This document shows positions 61,543 through 64,000 of a stretch of DNA of 64,000 nt, in pieces. The notes below the pieces were generated by a model. It did not search any database, was not told where the DNA came from, and saw only the letters and a list, made by a program, of their open reading frames with translations. Location: NCBI RefSeq assembly GCF_000196895.1, contig NC_014297.1, forward strand, positions 2,525,770 to 2,589,769. Direction: 5' to 3'. The stretch is from Halalkalicoccus jeotgali B3. Its GTDB lineage: Archaea; Halobacteriota; Halobacteria; Halobacteriales; Halalkalicoccaceae. The position numbers were made by a program, and so were the translations under genes. How positions within the stretch are numbered: position 1 is the stretch's first letter; every line of letters begins with the position of its first letter.

Positions 61543-62619
61543 ATGGACGCACTGGTCGTTCGCGAGGGCGAACACGAACCGAGCGTGATCGACGTGCCCG
61601 AGCCCGTACCCGAGGCGGGCGAGGTGCTGGTTCGGACCCTCCGGGTGGGGGTCGACGGCACGGACAGGGAGGTCTTGGAGGGGGGCCACGGTGAGTTCCC
61701 CGCAGGCGAGGAGTATCTGGTACTCGGTCACGAGGCCGTCGGCGTCGTCGAGGATTCGAACGGCACCGACTACGAGGAGGGCGACGTCGTGGTGCCGACG
61801 GTCAGGCGGCCGCCGAACGGCGAGAACAGGTATTTCGATCGGGGCGAACCCGACATGGCCCCCGAGGGACAGTACCACGAGCGCGGCATCGTCGGCGCAC
61901 ACGGGTTCATGGCCGAGTACTTCACGAGCCCCGCCGAGTACCTCGTCGAGATCCCCGCCGAGCAAGCGCCGCTTGGCTTTCTGATCGAGCCCATCAGCAT
62001 CACCGAGAAGGCCCTCGAACACGCCATCGCCTCGCGTTCGGCCTTCGAGTGGCACCCCGAGAGCGCCGCCGTCCTGGGTAACGGGAGTCTCGGACTACTG
62101 ACGCTCGCGATGTTCGTCCACACCCATCCCTTCGAGCGCACCTACTGTGTGGGACGGCGCGATCGCCCGGACCCGACCATCGAGATCATCGAGAATCTGG
62201 GGGCGACCTACGTCGATTCACGGGAGACGCCCGTCGACGAACTCCCCGCCGAGTACGAGGGGATGGACCTGGTCTACGAGGCGACGGGTTACGCGAAACA
62301 CGCCTTCCAGACGATCGAGGCGCTCGCGCCCAACGGCGTTGGCGCTCTCTTGGGAGTGCCCGGTCCCTGGGAGTTCGAGATCGATGGGGGGACGCTTCAC
62401 GAGGAGCTCGTCCTGCACAACAAGGCACTGGTGGGCAGCGTCAACTCGCACGTGAGTCACTTCGAGGCCGCAAGCGATACCCTTGGGTCGCTTCCCGAGG
62501 ACTTTCTCGACTCACTCGTGACCGGGATCCACGGACTCGACGACTGGGAGCGGGCCTTCGCGGATGACGATACGACTATAAAAACGGCCGTCGAATTCGC
62601 CGCGTATGAAGAACGTTGA
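61543..62619 (+). CDS. gdh: Glucose 1-dehydrogenase (haloarchaeal, NAD(P)-dependent)
   Basis: A 358-residue medium-chain dehydrogenase. D38 (in RVGVDGTD) and H63 (in LVLGHEAVG) fall at the catalytic-zinc positions I recall for the Haloferax mediterranei enzyme. The cofactor motif is AAVLGNGSLGLLTL and the following sugar-site region YHERGIVGAHGFMAEYF is typical. It oxidises glucose to gluconolactone, the first step of the semi-phosphorylated Entner-Doudoroff route. It is followed by gfcR, whose start overlaps its last codons. Confidence 0.93.
   Translation: MDALVVREGEHEPSVIDVPEPVPEAGEVLVRTLRVGVDGTDREVLEGGHGEFPAGEEYLVLGHEAVGVVEDSNGTDYEEGDVVVPTVRRPPNGENRYFDRGEPDMAPEGQYHERGIVGAHGFMAEYFTSPAEYLVEIPAEQAPLGFLIEPISITEKALEHAIASRSAFEWHPESAAVLGNGSLGLLTLAMFVHTHPFERTYCVGRRDRPDPTIEIIENLGATYVDSRETPVDELPAEYEGMDLVYEATGYAKHAFQTIEALAPNGVGALLGVPGPWEFEIDGGTLHEELVLHNKALVGSVNSHVSHFEAASDTLGSLPEDFLDSLVTGIHGLDDWERAFADDDTTIKTAVEFAAYEER
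62577..62583 (+). promoter_or_regulatory. TATA box of gfcR inside the gdh coding region
   Basis: TATAAAA lies in the last codons of gdh, centred 26 bases before the gfcR ATG at 62606. It allows a leaderless gfcR transcript independent of gdh. Confidence 0.65.
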
Positions 62620-63241
62620 CGACCTGATCGAGAGCGCCGCCGAGTTAGCCGAGGGCGGCCTCTCGAAGGGCGAGATCGCGGACGAACTGAACGTCTCCCG
62701 GGAGACGGCGAGCTGGCTGGTCGAGCGAAGCGGCCGCGCCGAGCCGCCGACCGAGCCCGAACCGCGGGGCAAGCCCGCCGACATCCACGTCGACTGGAGC
62801 GCGGTCGGTCGCGACAGCGCCCGCCTCTCGTACGTCTCGCGGGCGATGGCCGACCTGCTTCGAAAGCAGGGCGAGGAGATCGACCTCACAGTCGGGATCG
62901 AGAAGGCCGGCGCGCCGCTTGCGACGATGGTCGGGCGGGAACTCGATACGGACCTCTGTACGTACGCGCCGCGCAAACACCAGTGGGAGGAGGGTGACAT
63001 GGCCGACCTCGGCGGGAGCTTCTCCAGGAATTTCGCGGCGATCCGCGACAGGGAGTGTTACGTGATCGACGACACGATCACGAGCGGCACCACGATGAAA
63101 GAGACCATCGCGGCGATCCGCGAGCAGGGCGGCGAACCCGTCGCCTGCGTGGTCCTCGTGGACAAGCAGGGCGTCGAGGAGATCGAGGGCGTACCCGTCT
63201 ACTCGCTGATACAGGTCATCCCCGTCGGCAGCGACGAGTAG
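62606..63241 (+). CDS. gfcR: Sugar-catabolism regulator GfcR (phosphoribosyltransferase-like)
   Basis: A 211-residue protein with an N-terminal helix-turn-helix (about 15-45: GGLSKGEIADELNVSRETASWLV) and a C-terminal phosphoribosyltransferase-fold domain, with the PRPP loop CYVIDDTITSGTTM and PLATMVGREL. This is the layout of Haloferax volcanii GfcR, formerly called pyrE-like, a transcriptional activator of glucose and fructose degradation genes. It sits directly after gdh, which supports that role. It overlaps gdh by 14 bases and has its own TATA box. Confidence 0.93.
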   Translation: MKNVDDLIESAAELAEGGLSKGEIADELNVSRETASWLVERSGRAEPPTEPEPRGKPADIHVDWSAVGRDSARLSYVSRAMADLLRKQGEEIDLTVGIEKAGAPLATMVGRELDTDLCTYAPRKHQWEEGDMADLGGSFSRNFAAIRDRECYVIDDTITSGTTMKETIAAIREQGGEPVACVVLVDKQGVEEIEGVPVYSLIQVIPVGSDE

Positions 63242-63277
63242 GAAAACCGCTTTCCCCGTTCGCTCCCTAGGACGGGT

Positions 63278-63622
63278 ATGACGTTCCAACCGAACCAGGG
63301 GCTCTCCCAGGAAGAGGTCACTCGACGCGTCGACAGCGCCATCGAGGACAACGAAGTAGTGCTGTTCATGAAGGGCAACCGGCTGATGCCCCAGTGTGGG
63401 TTCTCCCAGCGCGCGCTCGATCTCATCACCCAGTACCGTGAGGACGTCGAGTGTGTCGACACGCTCGAATCGCTCGACGAGTACCGCGCGGCGCTTTCGG
63501 AACACAGCGGCTGGGAAACGACGCCCCAGACGTACGTAAACGGCGAGTTCATCGGTGGGAGCGACGTGCTTGCGGAAATGGACGAGCGCGGCGAACTGAG
63601 ACCCGCACTCGACAGCGAGTAG
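63278..63622 (+). CDS. Monothiol CGFS glutaredoxin
   Basis: A 114-residue monothiol glutaredoxin. The active site is QCGFSQRAL with Cys40; the preceding VVLFMKGNRLMPQ is the KGxxxxP block of Grx4/Grx5-type proteins, and TTPQTYVNGEFIGGSDVL binds glutathione-like thiols. Such proteins bind a 2Fe-2S cluster and move it between carriers. Haloarchaea use gamma-glutamylcysteine rather than glutathione, so the ligand is probably that thiol. An AAAACCGC-type box precedes the start. Confidence 0.93.
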   Translation: MTFQPNQGLSQEEVTRRVDSAIEDNEVVLFMKGNRLMPQCGFSQRALDLITQYREDVECVDTLESLDEYRAALSEHSGWETTPQTYVNGEFIGGSDVLAEMDERGELRPALDSE

Positions 63623-63708
63623 GCTGACGCGACCGGGAGCGAAGCGACCTGACTGTGCAGCCACCACCTTTTTGTAGGGAAAGGCCATATATGTCTGGAG
63701 CGCTTACT

Positions 63709-63731
63709 GTAACCTGCACGAGCGCGGTTAC
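63709..63731. promoter_or_regulatory. Leader hairpin before the last gene
   Basis: GTAACC (63709-63714) and GGTTAC (63726-63731) form a 6-base stem with an 11-base loop. A TATA-like CATATATG lies at about 63686-63693, so the hairpin would be at the very start of a leader of about 50 bases, unusually long for this genome. Confidence 0.4.
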
Positions 63732-63768
63732 GGGTCGACAACCACGCGACGAGATTCATCCACCAACA

Positions 63769-64000
63769 ATGTCAGGGCGCGTATATCAACTTCACTCGAC
63801 GCTGGAACTGCCCCTCGAGGACGTCACCGAATACTTCGAATCGGATCCGGAACTCCCGGAGCAGATCGAAGACATCGACATCACGAGGCGAAACAACACG
63901 CTTATCATCAAATCCGTCGCCCGCGAGGGGGCGGTAAGCAAGTACACGCCGACCGCCCAACTCAAGGCGAGCGTGGCCGAAACCCGGGTCTACGAGGAGG
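63769..64000 (+). CDS. Conserved haloarchaeal hypothetical protein (cut by window edge)
   Basis: The first 77 codons of a gene continuing past the right edge. The sequence starts MSGRVYQLHSTLELPLEDVTEY and continues with DIDITRRNNTLIIKSVA, SKYTPTAQLKASV and ETRVYEE. It looks like a small alternating helix/strand protein conserved in haloarchaea; I cannot name a function. The start is the only ATG in frame, with a long leader containing a hairpin. Confidence 0.75.
   Translation, partial: MSGRVYQLHSTLELPLEDVTEYFESDPELPEQIEDIDITRRNNTLIIKSVAREGAVSKYTPTAQLKASVAETRVYEE

Noticed and set aside
1-64000. CRISPR array, insertion sequence, integrase, rRNA or intact tRNA
   Set aside because: No regularly spaced repeats, no transposase or integrase motif, no terminal inverted repeats with target duplication and no complete cloverleaf were found on reading both strands; a computational scan would be decisive.

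Overview
This 64 kb window is chromosomal DNA of a halophilic archaeon (class Halobacteria). The DNA is GC-rich and the proteins are strongly acidic. Many genes have a TATA-like box about 27 bases before the start codon and almost no leader. Archaeal markers are present: glycerol-1-phosphate dehydrogenase (egsA), a geranylgeranyl-reductase-family enzyme, archaeal NAC, transcription factor S, a FolC-FolP fusion, a PurN-PurH fusion without IMP cyclohydrolase, and the regulator GfcR. No genus can be fixed from sequence reading alone. Coding density is about 90%. I see no rRNA, intact tRNA, CRISPR array, insertion sequence or replication origin.

Layout. 1-3.6 kb: end of an unknown gene, a sodium:solute symporter with its small accessory protein, an unknown protein and an EamA exporter. 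3.6-8.9 kb: a peroxiredoxin remnant, an NAD-epimerase, a Tat-exported asparaginase, egsA, a BrkB-type membrane protein and a MaoC hydratase. 8.9-13.2 kb: an S9 peptidase carrying an in-frame palindromic insert, a glycosyltransferase and a divergent regulator/membrane-protein pair. 13.2-22.1 kb: sulfurtransferase, FolCP, gamma-carbonic anhydrase, a flavin/PLP-oxidase-like protein, PurNH, PurB and a cobalamin-binding protein. 22.1-27.7 kb: a six-gene overlapping operon dapA-dapB-dapD-lysA-dapF-dapE for lysine through the succinylase branch.

28-34.8 kb: NYN-domain protein, PUA protein, a frameshifted lipoprotein, NAC, a tRNA m1A methyltransferase, HalOD1, a two-gene MgtE-type transporter facing a PhoU/TrkA-C protein, TFS and a small DUF5789 protein. 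34.8-43.6 kb: MFS transporter, a 2-hydroxyacid dehydrogenase/enoyl-CoA hydratase pair, DUF5797 and DUF5787, NUDIX, an orphan ATP-grasp protein beside an S10 paralogue, an M20 amidohydrolase, a dehydrogenase fragment and a PfpI protein. 43.7-50.9 kb: NhaC antiporter, lipid reductase, ferredoxin, MOSC protein, formamidase-like enzyme and a secreted EEP-family protein.

50.9-63.2 kb gathers sugar-acid metabolism: GntP permease, gluconate-type dehydratase, KDG-type aldolase, glucose dehydrogenase and GfcR. These fit the semi-phosphorylated Entner-Doudoroff route; no KDG kinase is visible. In the middle lie an asparagine-synthetase-like protein with a degenerate active site, a rhodanese/MBL protein, and a translationally coupled YqcI/YcgG-family protein plus isochorismatase-family hydrolase. 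That pair is my best candidate for an undescribed pathway here. The window ends with a CGFS glutaredoxin and a truncated conserved haloarchaeal gene.
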